A stretch of 64,000 nucleotides of DNA, from positions 162,936,615 through 163,000,614 of the forward strand of contig NC_051850.1 in NCBI RefSeq assembly GCF_905115235.1. Reading direction: 5' to 3'. The notes below the pieces were generated by a model, which saw only the letters and a list, made by a program, of their open reading frames with translations, searched no databases and was not told the origin of the DNA. Positions 23,090 through 35,672 of this stretch are shown piece after piece. Every line of letters starts with the position of its first letter. The first letter of the stretch is position 1. The stretch is from Hermetia illucens. Lineage: Eukaryota > Arthropoda > Insecta > Diptera > Stratiomyidae. A program made the position numbers and the translations under genes.

Positions 23090-24367
23090 TTATTTCGATA
23101 AAAGTGCAACAGGCACTTGAATTGGCTCTCCATAGTGAGAAATAATTTCCGATCGCGGTGGGTACGGTCCGGATGGTGGAGCGAATGTTGTTGAATGGAG
23201 CTCTGGGACACCATATTCACTGTGCGGTGAAGTTATAAGTGGAGCTTCAGTAGATGGCAATTCAGAACTCGCCGGCAGCACTGGAACTTCTGGAACTATC
23301 GGAAGACTTGGAAGTATTGGGAGATCCGGAAGTACTGGGAGCTCTGGGAGTGCAGGTGCTGGAGGGATAACTAAAGGTTTATCTTGGACAGGCAACCCAT
23401 ATTCACTGTGTGGAGCAACAATGTCTACCGAAGACGATGATTCGTTGCTGGTTTCGATAGTGACACCTTCTGAAAGTGGCAGTTTTTCGGTACCTGGAGA
23501 CTGTGATTCTGAAATCGGGAGGATTTCTGACACACCAGAAATTGGACGAACGAAAGGAATCGAAGGAGTATTGATCAAAGGCGTCGAAATCGATGAACTA
23601 AGGGATACAGGAACTTCCGGGATAATTTCTGGAACAGGATTAAGAGACGGGACTGTCAGAAGGGAGGAACCCTGTAGCAAAGTAGTTGGTACGGGACTTC
23701 CTACTGAAATTGGAGATTCCAAACCAGAAACTTGAATGACTCCAGGCAAGCTAGAAACAGAGGGAAGAACTGCAAGAGAAGAAGTATGTAACAAAGGTGT
23801 GGATGCTAGAACTTCTCCAGAGAAGACATGTCCTGACGAAACAGGAACTGATTGTACAGTTGGGAGGGAGGAAGTGTGAAGTAAAGTTTGGAAACCAGAA
23901 ATTTGTCCCGTTGCTAGGAATGGCACTGAAGAAATATTCAAAGGTAGAGGTTGTTGAACGAAAGGTGCGAGTGGCAAAGGCAAATATCCACCTAGTGGTC
24001 CAAGAGGCAAAAGAGGTAAACTACCCGAAGAAGGTGATGACGGCGAAATGATTGCTGAGGAGTGTTCCCCACTAATAATAGCTTCAGTTGCGGGCAATTC
24101 ATGTCCAGCACTTGGGATGAATGTTGTATCTGGATTTTCCGTAACTTCCGAAAAGATTTCAGTGGATGCTTGAACACTAGGTAATCCATAAACTTGATGC
24201 GGAACCGGAGGTGCAGGTGTTCCCAAAGGAATCGATGGTGGATACGGTCCTGATGGTGCAGCCGCTGCATATGCAACTAGTAGACAAAGTAAAAATCCTC
24301 CCTAAAATAAGGATTAATTAAATCACCGAGAAAGCGTATTGAATCCAATTATAGCTGTCCTTACCAT
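23090..24367 (-). CDS. Secreted Pro/Ser/Leu-rich extracellular protein, 2 coding exons
   Basis: I read complement(join(23090..24301, 24365..24367)), 404 aa. The first coding exon is only ATG followed by GTAAGG; the 63 bp intron ends TTATTTTAG and exon 2 continues GGFLLCLLVAYAAAA, a typical signal peptide. The mature protein is low complexity: PSGPYPP near both ends, YGLP/YGVP motifs including PHSEYGLP (298-305) and PHSEYGVP (360-367), and a run of PVLPDLPILPSLPIVPEVPV pentads. There are almost no cysteines or charged clusters. This composition is that of insect cuticle, chorion or vitelline matrix proteins, and the function is inferred only from that. A TATA box lies upstream (24435-24442). 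The frame is intact along its whole length, which supports selection on it. Long plus-strand open frames here are its shadow. Confidence 0.8.
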
Positions 24368-24434
24368 TGTGATATTGATAAATATTCTTTAACGACTAAA
24401 TGACTTATAATACAGTTTCTCGAATTGTTCAAAG

Positions 24435-24442
24435 TATTTATA
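24435..24442 (-). promoter_or_regulatory. TATA box of the secreted-protein gene
   Basis: TATAAATA on the minus strand, 68 bp upstream of the ATG at 24367, at the right distance for transcription to begin near 24410 and leave a short 5' UTR. A TATA promoter and one-codon first exon fit a strongly, tissue-specifically expressed structural gene. Confidence 0.6.
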
Positions 24443-25228
24443 GGTGATCTAATGACCTGACAAATACAGTGCATACACATTATCATGCCTACAGAAATGT
24501 TCAATATTTGACCTTAATGACTTGTGAAGACCTCAATGCAGAACCTGAACTAAACTTGTTACAGACCGCTTCAAAAATGCATTTTGGAAAATTTAACGAA
24601 CAAATAATCTGAACAAGATTTTTTACAAAACTGGAAATATCTTTCAATCAATAGATTAATTGTACACAAATTCTCGAAATTACATAGAACCGTGAAGTTG
24701 CGAAAACTGAGGAATTTCAGTGATAATATTCTTCCGTGTTAGAGATGACGTAATCAAATAGTATTTAAATTTGCATTTAATGCATTTATGCAATTACAGA
24801 AATGTCTTCTAGAAGGTCTACAAAGTGGTCAATAGTGAATATTATGATATTTCTTAATGCAACCCGCGAGGTAAGATTCTTATTTGGTTGTTTAAAGTAG
24901 AAAGAAGACGAAATCCAGGAGCATTTCCTTCAAGGAAGGCAAGGAAGGAATTTGTTTAGTTTTAAGCAATTAGAGGTATTTTCTTTATAAAGGACAATCC
25001 AATCCATCCATTTTGAAATGATATTATCACAGAAATCAGAGAAATTAAAATGCAACAAGTACCAGGGTTTCGTAAAAAAGAAGATTCAAATAGACAACGA
25101 CTACATAGCTTCCCAGGAAGGAAACCGAGGCATGAATTGTAGTTAGCTACGAACTCGGAAAGACCCTAATCTAAAGGATGGACCTAGTATTTGTAGACCA
25201 AATGTGGACTTGGATGCCGAAAAGAAAA
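24443..25228. other. AT-rich intergenic sequence
   Basis: Upstream region of the secreted-protein gene. No repeat, RNA gene or coding frame recognised. Confidence 0.45.
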
Positions 25229-25453
25229 CTATACCACAAAAGTGAAGCTAATACAATCTTTTTCTTCATCAGGCTTTGTCCATTTCGGTAGCAAAATGGG
25301 TTCATCTGGATTGGATTCATTATTTCTCTCGTTCGTAATTACGTCGATAACCGCAATAATTTCATGGGTTAGTTCTCCATTGGTTGAAAACGTCGCTCCA
25401 AAAGTTCTCAGTTCTAAGCAGGCTGTCACTGACAGAGATGGTACGAACCTCAT
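25229..25453 (-). mobile_element. RTE-like LINE remnant (second RTE family)
   Basis: The minus-strand frame contains LRTFGATFSTNGELTHEIIA, which resembles the FKYLGSMLSANGELRYE block of the RTE family seen at 52850-53050. It is short and diverged. Confidence 0.4.
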
Positions 25454-26798
25454 CGAAGTTGGTGGTCTGAAACATTGCTTTACCTATAGACCTTGTTGCA
25501 TAGAACGATTATCCCAAGTTTGGACGAATTGCTAAAGGTCAAACAAAACCAGTACAGTAGAGACAAAATCGCCAAACAGTTCAACAAATGCCTCCAAACA
25601 AATATACCATTTCTGAAAAAAGTGAAGTATACATCATTTTGCACTGGAGTGATCCTTCAGCTCTCAAAGTTACAACTGGGACCGAAATAAAAACATTCAT
25701 GGCGGGATTGTAAAACAAAAGAGAAACACTAGACCGTGTGCGTGGCAGGCACATTTCCGAATTTACAACCCCGCTAGATACTAAGCTCCGCTAGCAATGA
25801 AGCGAGACTTTGGGTTTCTGGATGTTGGAAGGGGAAAGTTTTCAAATAAAGCACTCAAAAGCCAGAGACGGAGTGAAGACGGAAAGAGGAGAATTAACGA
25901 GATGACTGCATCATGATAGTTTTCGAATTTATGGATTCAACCGTGTCAACTGTTTTATTTCCTATGTTGAAGAAATCCATCATGAATACATACGTAATCA
26001 TGAATGCATGAATATATCTGTCGGATTCCTACCGGTTAAAACCTCCCAAATATTCTCTGTGATGTAGTCCCGCGGGATTACCAATTCGACATTGCTTCAC
26101 AGGGATGGTCCAATCTCAGGCTGCTTCTCCTAGTGCCTACCCAACTAGTCTATTCAGGTTCAGTTACACTGAAAGCAGCCCAAATCTAATGATGTCCAAG
26201 ATTTCATTTGAGAGTTTGGTCTCTTGCGATTATTCTACCATCCTCTTAATGCCACACAGATTTTCATCCAGGAATTCTTATTTTCATGAGTTCAATTAAT
26301 ATCTAAATTCTATTGCCGAAGACGGAATTCATCCCTGAGGAAAATCTAAACTTTGAGGCCCAAAATTGCAAAATTTAAACTGGGCGATCAGGCAAGATCT
26401 CCAGCAACTGATGGAGTTAGGCGGGGAGCTAGCATAATCCCGATGACTAGGAGACTTTGATGGGCATATGAGCCATTGCAAGAGGTTGTTTCAGAGTGCA
26501 GGACACTTTCTTTACCATCACAATTAACTTGGGAATCATTTGAGCTTTCAGAAAAGAAACTATTGGAGTATTGGGTGACACAATATTCGTCCGTTTGTTT
26601 CAAGTGGAAAAGTACCCTTAGAGTTCGAAAAACAAAATCATTTTGAGATTACTTTTGTTATAGTTATTTCGATCGAGTTGAATGAGTAAGTTAATCCTTT
26701 CTTCTTTCTTTCTTTCTCTTCTTTCTCATCATAGTCATCTTCACTGGCTAGTAAGAGTAACGAATATCGTGGAGCACACATAAATCTTAGGACACATA
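25454..26798. other. Intergenic sequence with a pyrimidine-rich microsatellite
   Basis: No gene recognised. A (TTTC)n-type pyrimidine tract runs at about 26696-26732. The 71-codon frame 26603-26388 minus has no resemblance to a known family. Confidence 0.45.
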
Positions 26799-28009
26799 CC
26801 ATACAAGCTTAAATCCGCTGCTTGCTTACAGATGGCGCCAGTGAGCGCAACAAGCTGCTATGAACGCGCCATATTTTTTTATTTTGTCAACAATTGTCAA
26901 TCCATATCATCAGGAATTTTATGCAAAAACATATTTTTTTCTTTTCAATAATCATATTCACTTTTGTTCCCGGAAAGCAGCATTTGCGGGAAGCTCTGCG
27001 TTTTTGCTTCAATTTGAAGAAATCAACCCCTGAATCGCATCGAATGCGGACACAACGTGCCGAGACTGGTTCCGTCGGTTCAAACATAGCGATTTCGATC
27101 TGAGCGACAAGGAGTGTGAAAATCGGCTCTGGAAAATTAAGGACCACGAATTGGAGGCTCTTTCGGACGAGGACGATACTCAAACGCAGAAAACACTCAC
27201 CAAGCAATTACGTATCTCTCACCAAGCCGTTTCCATGCGTCTACGTGCAATGGGTAAGGTCCAAAAGATCGGAAAATGGGCGCCATATGAATTGAACGAT
27301 AGGCAGATGGAGCGGCGCCAAAACACATGCGAAATCTTGCTTGCCAGATACAAAAAAGAAAAGATGTTTTTACATCGAATTGTGGCTGGCGAAAAAAAAT
27401 GGATTTATTTTGAGAATCCTAAACGAAAAAAATCATGAGTTATTGCCAAATCGCTTCGGACGGAAGACCATGCTATGCCTATAGTGGAATTAGCGGGGTA
27501 TTGTCTACTATGAACTGTTAAAACCTGATGAAACTGTCGACGCCTACCGTTATCACCAACAACTCATCAAATTGCATCGTACTTTGAATGAAAAACGGCC
27601 GGAATATCAACAAAGACATGAAAAGCTGATTTTCCTTCATGATAATACTCCGTCGCACACGTCGAAGAAAGTTCGGAACTACTTAGAAACGCGCAACTAC
27701 GAGATACTACCCCATCCCGCTTATTCTCCAGACCTAGCCCCATCCGACTATTATCTGTTTTCATCGATGGACCACTCGCTCGCTAAACAGCATTCCGATT
27801 CTTACGCAAACGTCCGAAAATGGCTTGATGGCGTGGTTTGCCTCGAAAGATCAACAATTTTATTGGCATGGTATCCATAAATTACCCGAGAGATGGAAAA
27901 AATGTGTAGACAGCAAGATCCAGTATTTTGAATAAAGTGTATTTGATTCCTATAAAAAAAATGTGTTTTTCTTGAACAAAAAAAAGCACATTTAAGCTTG
28001 TACACCTGG
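26799..28009 (+). mobile_element. Mos1-like mariner (mauritiana subfamily), broken
   Basis: A 1,211 bp element between TA dinucleotides (26797-26798, 28010-28011). The right end reads inward CCAGGTGTACAAGCTTAAAT, close to the Mos1 terminal repeat; the left end is a decayed version (CCATACAAGCTTAAAT). The coding region matches Mos1 transposase in order: RFCFNLKKSTPESHRM (27000-27045), LEALSDEDDTQTQKTLTKQL, VSMRLRAMGKVQKIGKW and ERRQNTCEILLARYKKEKMF (27151-27438), then RPEYQQRHEKLIFLHDNTPSH and PHPAYSPDLAPSDYYLF (27572-27780). The second and third catalytic Asp are kept (HDN, SDY), but the first motif reads AGEKKWI where Mos1 has TGDEKWI, so that Asp is Glu. Several frame breaks are present. 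Confidence 0.92.
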
Positions 28010-28011
28010 TA

Positions 28012-29072
28012 AGTGTTAGCGTGGCACAGAATTTCGTCGATCCAATAATGAAATGTGGTAGAGTTATAATCCTCATAATTCTATTGTATCAAATTTAGAT
28101 AATTTCACGACCACTTTCGGTAGAAGATACGAAAGCTAAATCCAAGCACTTAAGACTCCAGTGAATGTCCTACCGCTTGTTAATCTAGGTTCCTAAGTTT
28201 CCTTCATATTGAAACAAAAATTAAAGCTATTAAACCAACAAGTTCGTGCAAACATACGATTCAATGAAGCCTCGAGGTTAGCGTCTTAATACATTTCCAA
28301 AAACCAGAGGAGCCAAATTTGCAAATTCCACCTGGCATCTTTCACAATCCAGTGAAAAACTAGGATCTGGCGGCTTTAATATTCAGTGCTTATGGATGGT
28401 GACGCGCAATGAAATACAAAACATAATCAGATCACTATCAATTGTCTCCTGCAGACGATTAAATTTGTGTCCCCAGGCCAAATACTTTTCCAGGAAACGA
28501 TTATGCTCTATCTTCCTGGGTGCGTTCTCTTCACGTTTCATCTCCATTTAAGAGAGTCGTGGTAACAGGTTGATACAAGGATGCTACAAACGCAACTTTA
28601 CTAATAGGATCCTTTGATAGCTTCTTGTGGTCATATCACAATAATGTATACATGGCGTTACGCATTAAGGAGGAGCGACAATTGCATTGCTGACTATGCC
28701 ATGCAGGAGAGTCCACTTTCCCAAGATTGCCTTCAAGTGGGTCGTTAAAAGTCCACTTGATGGAAAACAGTAGAAATAGAGCGGGAAGTCGTGGGAGGAG
28801 CTGAAGCGCATTTCGAATAACCGCGATGGCGTGTAGCTGTGGCTGACGCACTATACCCAGAGGTAAACGACAACCATATATATATAATATGCTGTACGAT
28901 CGAGGAAATACATATCGCCCGCCAAGGCTTTGGAAGAATCAGGAAACGACTCTAAATATTAAAACAGCCATAGTGACGGCAAAAATAGACGCAAAACTAT
29001 CTACAAAAAAATGCCAAGTCTCCACGTAAAAGGTTTATTTAAAACAATATAAAAAATTAGAAAGATAAGAAA
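28012..29072. other. Intergenic sequence downstream of dib
   Basis: No gene or repeat recognised. AATATAAAAAATTAG just past the dib stop is AT-rich and could hold its 3' end. A short (AT)n run lies near 28877. Confidence 0.45.
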
Positions 29073-32000
29073 TTAATGACGATTGTGTGGTCGTCGGTGC
29101 AGTGTAACGTGCACCGGATTATCGGGATTATTTATAAGATATGTTTTAACACCCAGCTCTTCTACTCCACTCCATTCAATCGAGTACTTTCGAATAATCT
29201 GGAAAGATAAAACGATTTTTTTTATTTTTAATATATTTTTAATATTGCCCATGAATTAATAAAAATGTAAAATTTATTGAATTAGTTCTGACACGCGTAC
29301 CTAAGCTTTCAGTTAGTTACTAATAATCATTATTAACTCAATTTATGAATTTCGGAACCTAGACACCATACAGTGTGATCTTTTTCAATTTTTTGGGCTG
29401 GCGAGCTTCTGAGAATAGGTCCGTGGAAGAAATGACCACTTTTCAGCCTCCAAATTATCCCATTTTTGCGTTAAATGTCCGAACTGAGTCCTTTGAAGAT
29501 ACTAATCGAGACCTTTTATTTAATGCCCTACATGGCTATATTTTGAAGCCACCTTCCTACCAAATTTCACACTAATAGGAGTAACCGTTTCTGAGAAAAG
29601 TGCCTGCGATAGACAGAGAAATAGTAAAACGATTTTCATAAGGTTTTGTTTTACGCAAAAAGTCAAAAAGGACTTGTTTCCAATCTGATAGAAAATTTTT
29701 TTTGCATCATTGAATCGAACGAAATTTGGGTTAGAAATGTTGTCCTATTCGATGGACGAACCGTCTTCGTGCTTCAGAGCTGCCCACAAAAAGTCCAAAG
29801 CTGACGAAGGAATATGAACAAAAAAGTTAAAGGAGTAAATAAGAATAGTTAGATGCAACTGTAGTTTCTCATACAGTCAACAGATTGAAAGCGCAAGGAA
29901 AATGGTTTGAAGCTGTGCCGAGACTAAAAGACCAAAGAAACCTTTCAAAATTAAAACGATCGTAAGAAACTGTTTACTAGTCACCAGAAATAAGGATGTG
30001 TTCTTTCTTAGGAATATCAGTTCTAACCACGTTTCCAATGTATATGTTGCTAGGATTCAAGGAACAATCAGTTGGCTGACGATTGAAAGTCACCTTCAAA
30101 AAAGGAAATTTTACTCAATGGTTCCACCTTGAAAAGGCGATTTTCGTGGAAGGGTGATCAGTAAAAACGGAGGAGGAAGGTGACCATTTACATTATATCA
30201 GAATTCTTTTTAGGATAATCACTTAGTCTCCAAAAAAATTATGTAACACTAATTTCAGTAGTAAATGTTACTTACCCTCAAAAGGAATACTAGCATATTC
30301 TGCTCTGCCAATCTTCTTGCAATACACGATCGCATACCATGTCCAAAAGGTAACAATAAGTGAGGATTAACCTTTCCCCGTTCAATCCACCGTTCCGGTA
30401 TAAACTTAAAAGAATCTTCAAAATTCTTCTCCAATCTGCATGCAACCATATTTTGAGTAACAATGATAGTTCCTTTTGGTACTAAATAGCCACTGAAGAC
30501 CGTATCTGAACTCAGTATTCGCCCAACTCCTACCGATATTGGATTAATACGTAGCGCTTCCTTCAAAACTGCACGAGTATAAGGGACCTTCGAGTTCAAT
30601 ATTTCAGTTGTAATTGAGTCATCATGATCAGGAAGTACACGACATGCTTCTTCATATAACTTCTCTTGAACTTCAGGATTTTTTGCCAAATGATATATTG
30701 CGAAGCAACTACTAAACGATGTCGTATCTACTCCAGCCATAAGTAAGTCAGCCGCCATTCCAACTATGTCTGATAAGTCCAAATTTGGGTTCCGCAAATA
30801 TTCTTCTAGAATTGAGCATCGTTGACGGGATTGAGGATTTTCAGGTGATTCTATCTCTTCTTTATAGTAGTTAAGTTTTTGCGATACGAAGTCAACTGCC
30901 AAACTTTCTATGTATTCCAAAGATTTTTTCAGTTTTTTATATGTTGGAGTTTCAAAAAATCGCCAAAGAAAACCTTGATCGGTAGGAAGTATGCAACTGA
31001 AATATATAATCAGAAATATAACATTAATTAAAAGGATATGGTCTGGAATCTCCTAGGCGGTACTTTTGAACAAAATGAACCGCTTAACATTTTTCAAAGT
31101 TTCCAGCACCATTAGATTAACACTGCACACCAACGGAGGCTTCCCATATAGAAGAGAAAAAGACTTTTTATGAATACTGAATGTCCATCCAGGGGAGACT
31201 TTCTAAAGATGATATTCAGATCTATTGATGGGATCTAATAACAGCTTAAAATTTCAACGAAAAAAGGGATAAAACGGGGACCGCATAATTTTTATCAACG
31301 GCCATGTTTTCCTTTTAAAATTTCACCCTGAGACCAATAAACACAGTTTCAGTTTGAACTGAACTGCAACATACGAGTAATCAAGTTGACCATATTGCGA
31401 TCAGCAGCAGATTTCGGAGTAGCCTTCTGGATGTACGCCATTTGGTGGTCGCTTGCGAGTTGCATCTCCTGTTTCTCGTAGGGTGCCCTGAATAAGAACA
31501 TTGAGCATTGCGCCAACATAAAAAATTCCCTTTTCTTGAACGCCACTAAGGTCGTCGGTTAGGTCCCAAATAGATGTCACAAAATCTGCTTCACAAACTG
31601 GTCATTCATTAGCCCATAGTGGGGTGGCTACACCTGGTCAAGAGATGTCGCAGGATTTAGTGTTTGATCCATTTAGGAGAAGCTCGACGATCCTGCAATA
31701 TCTCCCGAAGTCAACGTTGGTGAAGGAAGAAAATCAGGCAAGCTCCCGGGAGGCTAATAAATATGGAAATTTACCCTACTCGGAGGAAAAATAATAGAGT
31801 TGTCCGAATTGATTATCATGTCGAAAAAAGATGATACCAACATTCAGGAAGGTCAAATCCGATCTTGAACTGGTGACCTTGGAGAAAGCATCAGCCGAAT
31901 CAGACGCTCCCAAAAAGGAGATTTGATGCTGGAGCTGAAGAAGTCTCCGGGTAAAACGGCTGAAAATTTCCTCGGCAAGGTGGAGAAGTCCTTAGGGGAA

Positions 32001-35000
32001 GTGGCACGAGTACGGGCCAGGAAGGAGTAGATGGTGATGCAATGTAAAAACATTAATGAAATCAGGACCAAGAAGGATATCCGCGAGACCTTAGAAAAAC
32101 AGTTCGGACCACTTGGTTTGCAAGATTCCGCAATCAGAGGACTGAGGAAGGCATACGGAGGCACGCAAACAGCAACTATAAGCTTACCAGCAGAAGCGGC
32201 GTTCAAACTGCTGTCGACTGGTAAACATAAGTTGGGTCGTTTGCCGACTCAGGGAGCAGGTGTCCCTCAAGCACTGCTTTGGATATCTAGAATTTGGCCA
32301 CATAACGGCGAAATGCACCGGTGACTGTGACAGGTCAAAAAGATACAGAACACCTGGAGGAGAATGCATGCTTTGCAAGGGGAGAAAGGGCGTCGACTAT
32401 CTTCAGATTACAGGCAGCAGCAGATGCCCAGTGTTAGGAGAGCCTTGAGTGGAAATCAAGCCAGTGATAGAGTTCCAGAAATTGGATTCGTCAGGACAAA
32501 AACAGCTGGCATCTACATATATAGTTGCTATGCTACACCAAGTGCGACGATAGCGGGGGGGCACGGAACATGGGAAATATCTCCACCTTTCGTGAGACAA
32601 GGTCGGGCTCAATAGTCGATCTGATATATATGTACCACACTGGCGAGGAGAATGGCATGGTTTGTCAGTGAGCATTATACTCATAACGATCACCAGGTAA
32701 TTTTCCTTAAGATGGAATATGGACCATGCGGCGATGTGCGTTCCCGCGGAACTGGAAACCAGGGTTGGTCCGTGAGAAAGTTTGAAGAGGATGCGTTTAT
32801 AGAGCTTCTATTGGGAGGCCACAATTCCGGCTTCAGACAAGGTAGAGCAAACGATGGAACACATAATGAGAACAAACCGAGACAGTGAGTCCTGGCAAAA
32901 AGGCGGTCAATTTATTGGTGAAATGAAGAGATCGCGGAGTTGCGGGCTGCATGTTTTCAAACTAGATGGATCTGCCAATGATCTAGAGGAATACCAGACT
33001 TCGGCGAGAAACGGCAAATATATGTGAGCCTTCGGGGTACGCTTAAGCAGGCCATTCGGACCAGCGAGAATGGTTCAAGAAACTTTGTGCAAAGGCAGAT
33101 CAAAACCCCCAGGGAACAGCGTACCGTCTAGTTAAGAAGAAGATAAGAAGGCAAACACCACGAGGGACCTGCCCGCGTCTTCTGCCCGATATCGTCATGA
33201 TGCTCTTCCCTCCGGATAAATAATAATAATAACACTACACCATACCTGCAATAACTGAGGAGTAACTTACGCAGATTTGCCGGAGGATCGGTGACAATAA
33301 AGCTCCCGGTCTGGATGCTATTCGCAATAGAGCTCTTGAACTCGCTGACAAAACGAGAGCCGACTGGTTAATCAGCGTATTTGAAACATGCATAGTAGAA
33401 AGAGTTTTCCCCGCTCAGTAAAAGAGACAAAAGCTAGTTTTGCTCCCGAAGCCAAATAAGCAGCCAGGGTATCCGTCATCAACCACCCGATTTGCTTTAT
33501 CGGTACGGTAGGAAAGCAAATCGAAAGGGCCATTTAGAACAGACTTCTCCCACAACAAAGACAATTTAGATTTCTAGATCTAATAAATGCTGTACCGTGG
33601 TGATATTGGACGTCAAAAATTTGTTCAAATCAGCTAGCTAGGAGTGGCTAAAAAGCTCACTAGCTAAAACCGGTGCCCCTAGTTATTTGATTAAGCTCCT
33701 CGAAAGTCACCTCTCGTAGAAGAGACTTTGGTACTATACGGATGAGGGATCTAAACAGTACACCGTCACCACAGGAGTACCACAGGACTTAATGTTGGGT
33801 CCTTTCCTGTGGAACATAATGTACATGTAGAATGGGTCCTTGTCCTGCCCATGCCAAAGGAGGCCACAATAATCGGTTTCGCAGATGATCTAGCCGAAAT
33901 GAAGACGTTGAAGTGGACGTTAACGAAATCATCAGCGCCATAAAAGTGTGGTTGGAAATGGTTCAGCTTGACCTTGCGGAACAAAAGACGGAGGCGATCT
34001 TAATTACTAATCGTAGGAAGAAGAACACGGTGAATATTCGCATAAGTGGCCACACCATTACTTTGAAGCTGGTTTTCAAATACCTGGAGCCGGTGATAGA
34101 CGCTAAAATCAATTTCAAGGGACACCTAGACTATGCCTGTGAGGAAGCGACAAATACCAGGGTATTAGCGCGAATGATGCCTAACGTTGGACGTCCAAGA
34201 TACAGTCACATATTACTTGTAGCCGGAATGGTTTGCTCCACATTATATTACGCGGCACCAGTTGGGGAGGAAGCACTAGTGTGTGAGAGCAATCAAAGGA
34301 GGGTAAACACGACTTACCGCTTAGTCGAGCTAAAGGTCCGCAACGCCTTCAGGGCAATATCAGGCGAGGCAGTGTGTGTTATTGCAGGAATGATCCCGAT
34401 GGACATTCAGGCAAGCGAGGCGCCCTTTATGTACTAGAAAAGGAGGTTGAATCCACCTGAAAAGGATAGTATCCTCAGCAATTCAGGTTGGATGATTCTC
34501 CCTTTTGTCCTAAATATTCCCACACATGAGGACCCGGAGGGTGTTATGTTTCACTGTCCACGATTTCACTCAGACGGGAGGCGCCTGGAAGACAATCTGA
34601 AAATTAGCATAAGCCCGCAAAACATCGTCGTGGAAATGCTGAAGTCGGAGGGAAACCGGAATTAAAAGGAGAAGGAGGACGCAAAGAATGGAAGTCCTCC
34701 CCGCGAAGTAATGCTTAAGTATTAGTTAATATTTATAAAAATTTAAAAAAAAACTCACCCATTAGCTGTTTTGGCAGCTCTCATGAGTCGAGAAGAACGT
34801 GAATTGGGCCTTCTTTCTTCAGGAGAAAAGCTATTCATTCGCTCATCGAAAGCCAGAAGACAAGTTACTGAAAAGCAAATCGTTAGATATTTTATTTTCA
34901 GTCCATTTTGTTTTTCGTACTAACACTCTAGGTTCAATCTGGATATTTCAGGTAAAAGGTCTACTATGCAGTCTGTCTTAAGATTATCTACAAAATCATT

Positions 35001-35672
35001 GGTAACCACATCCACATCAGGTAGGAAGCTACGAACATGCTTAGGTGAGCTGAGACCCTTTTGGAATTCTGACCTTAGACGCCACCACTCAGGACCGTTT
35101 CTGTAAGAAGATTCTCTCAACATTTTGTGGAGGAAAGTAATGTTTTGACTTACGTGGGCAATAATCCAGCAGACCGGTATATGTGAGGCCTCTCGTTACG
35201 ATATTTGGCTAGCGCCAGGTGACTCTTCCTCTGCGGGTAATCTTTGGAATTTTTATCATTGAGTAGAGTAGCTATGTCGTCTGGATCAAACAAGAATAGA
35301 AGATCGACACCAGGATAGAGCCGCTCCTTAACAATTGGTCCATATTGTTGATATTTCTTTATGCCCGATAAATGTAGCTCGTCCCAACTATATTTTCCTG
35401 GAAAGGAAAGTATTCATGTAAGTTTAATAAGGAAGGGTCAATATTCAATATTCAGACAATTATACAATGTTTCAACAACACTCACCAATAAATGAAAAAT
35501 AATTATAAAATGATCCAATTCCAAAGATCCCTTTCGGCCCGGGGATGTCACTGTATGGTTTATAGTTTCCTTGACCTCCACTTTTTGCAAACGACCGGTT
35601 AAATACCACAGTGAATCTGCGCAAATTTGAATTTAATATTCTACTCCTATTGCAGCCGCTCAAAAATCTCAT
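29073..35672 (-). CDS. dib: Ecdysteroid 22-hydroxylase, mitochondrial P450 CYP302A1
   Basis: Six coding exons on the minus strand: 35672-35486, 35397-35154, 35100-34925, 34867-34759, 30996-30276, 29198-29073. Phases all agree and give 520 aa (fly Dib is about 490). It catalyses C22 hydroxylation in ecdysone synthesis in prothoracic-gland and ovary mitochondria. The N-terminus (MRFLSGCNRSRILNSNLRRF) is Arg-rich like a mitochondrial presequence. P450 landmarks: IPGPKG hinge near 45, I-helix AGVDTTS (326-332), ExxR EALR (385-388), PERW (about 438) and the heme loop FGHGMRSCIAR with the axial Cys at 463. The blocks LLPTNGPEWW, NSCILPTDQG-like and GVKTYLINNPDNPV match Dib as I remember it. No frame breaks. 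Intron 4 (30997-34758) holds an R1-clade LINE and intron 5 (29199-30275) a dispersed repeat. The identification is firm. Confidence 0.95.
29360..29660 (-). repeat. Dispersed non-coding repeat, copy 2, in dib intron 5
   Basis: ACTAATCGAGACCTTTTATT and GCCCTACATGGCTATATTTT match the reverse complement of 7430-7490. The surrounding text (TACCAAATTTCACAC, GTAACCGTTTCTGAGAAAAG) also mirrors the 7205-7400 blocks. It is inverted relative to copy 1 and more diverged. Confidence 0.6.
31660..34735 (+). mobile_element. R1-clade LINE in dib intron 4, broken
   Basis: The plus strand carries, in order, an ORF1 end with zinc knuckles (32260-32448: HCFGYLEFGHITAKCTGD, ECMLCKG), a shortened endonuclease (about 32570-32700: FRETRSGSIVDLIYMY), an RT start, YADD-like FADDLAEM near 33880, the RT thumb (33913-34437: ARMMPNVGRPRYSHILLVAG, AISGEAVCVIAGMIPMDI) and the C-terminal zinc-finger end (34490-34665). 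An A-rich tail ends by about 34750. It lies antisense to dib. Several stops, frameshifts and an endonuclease deletion mark it as dead. It is the same clade as, but a different family from, the element at 14720-18130. Confidence 0.85.

Noticed and set aside
23421-24051. Long plus-strand open frames (104 and 84 codons)
   Set aside because: Shadows of the repetitive secreted-protein gene on the other strand.
26388-26603. 71-codon minus-strand open frame
   Set aside because: No recognisable motif and no promoter or intron support.
29073-35672. dib as a pseudogene because of its inserted elements
   Set aside because: All insertions lie in introns; six exons keep phase, splice sites and catalytic residues.
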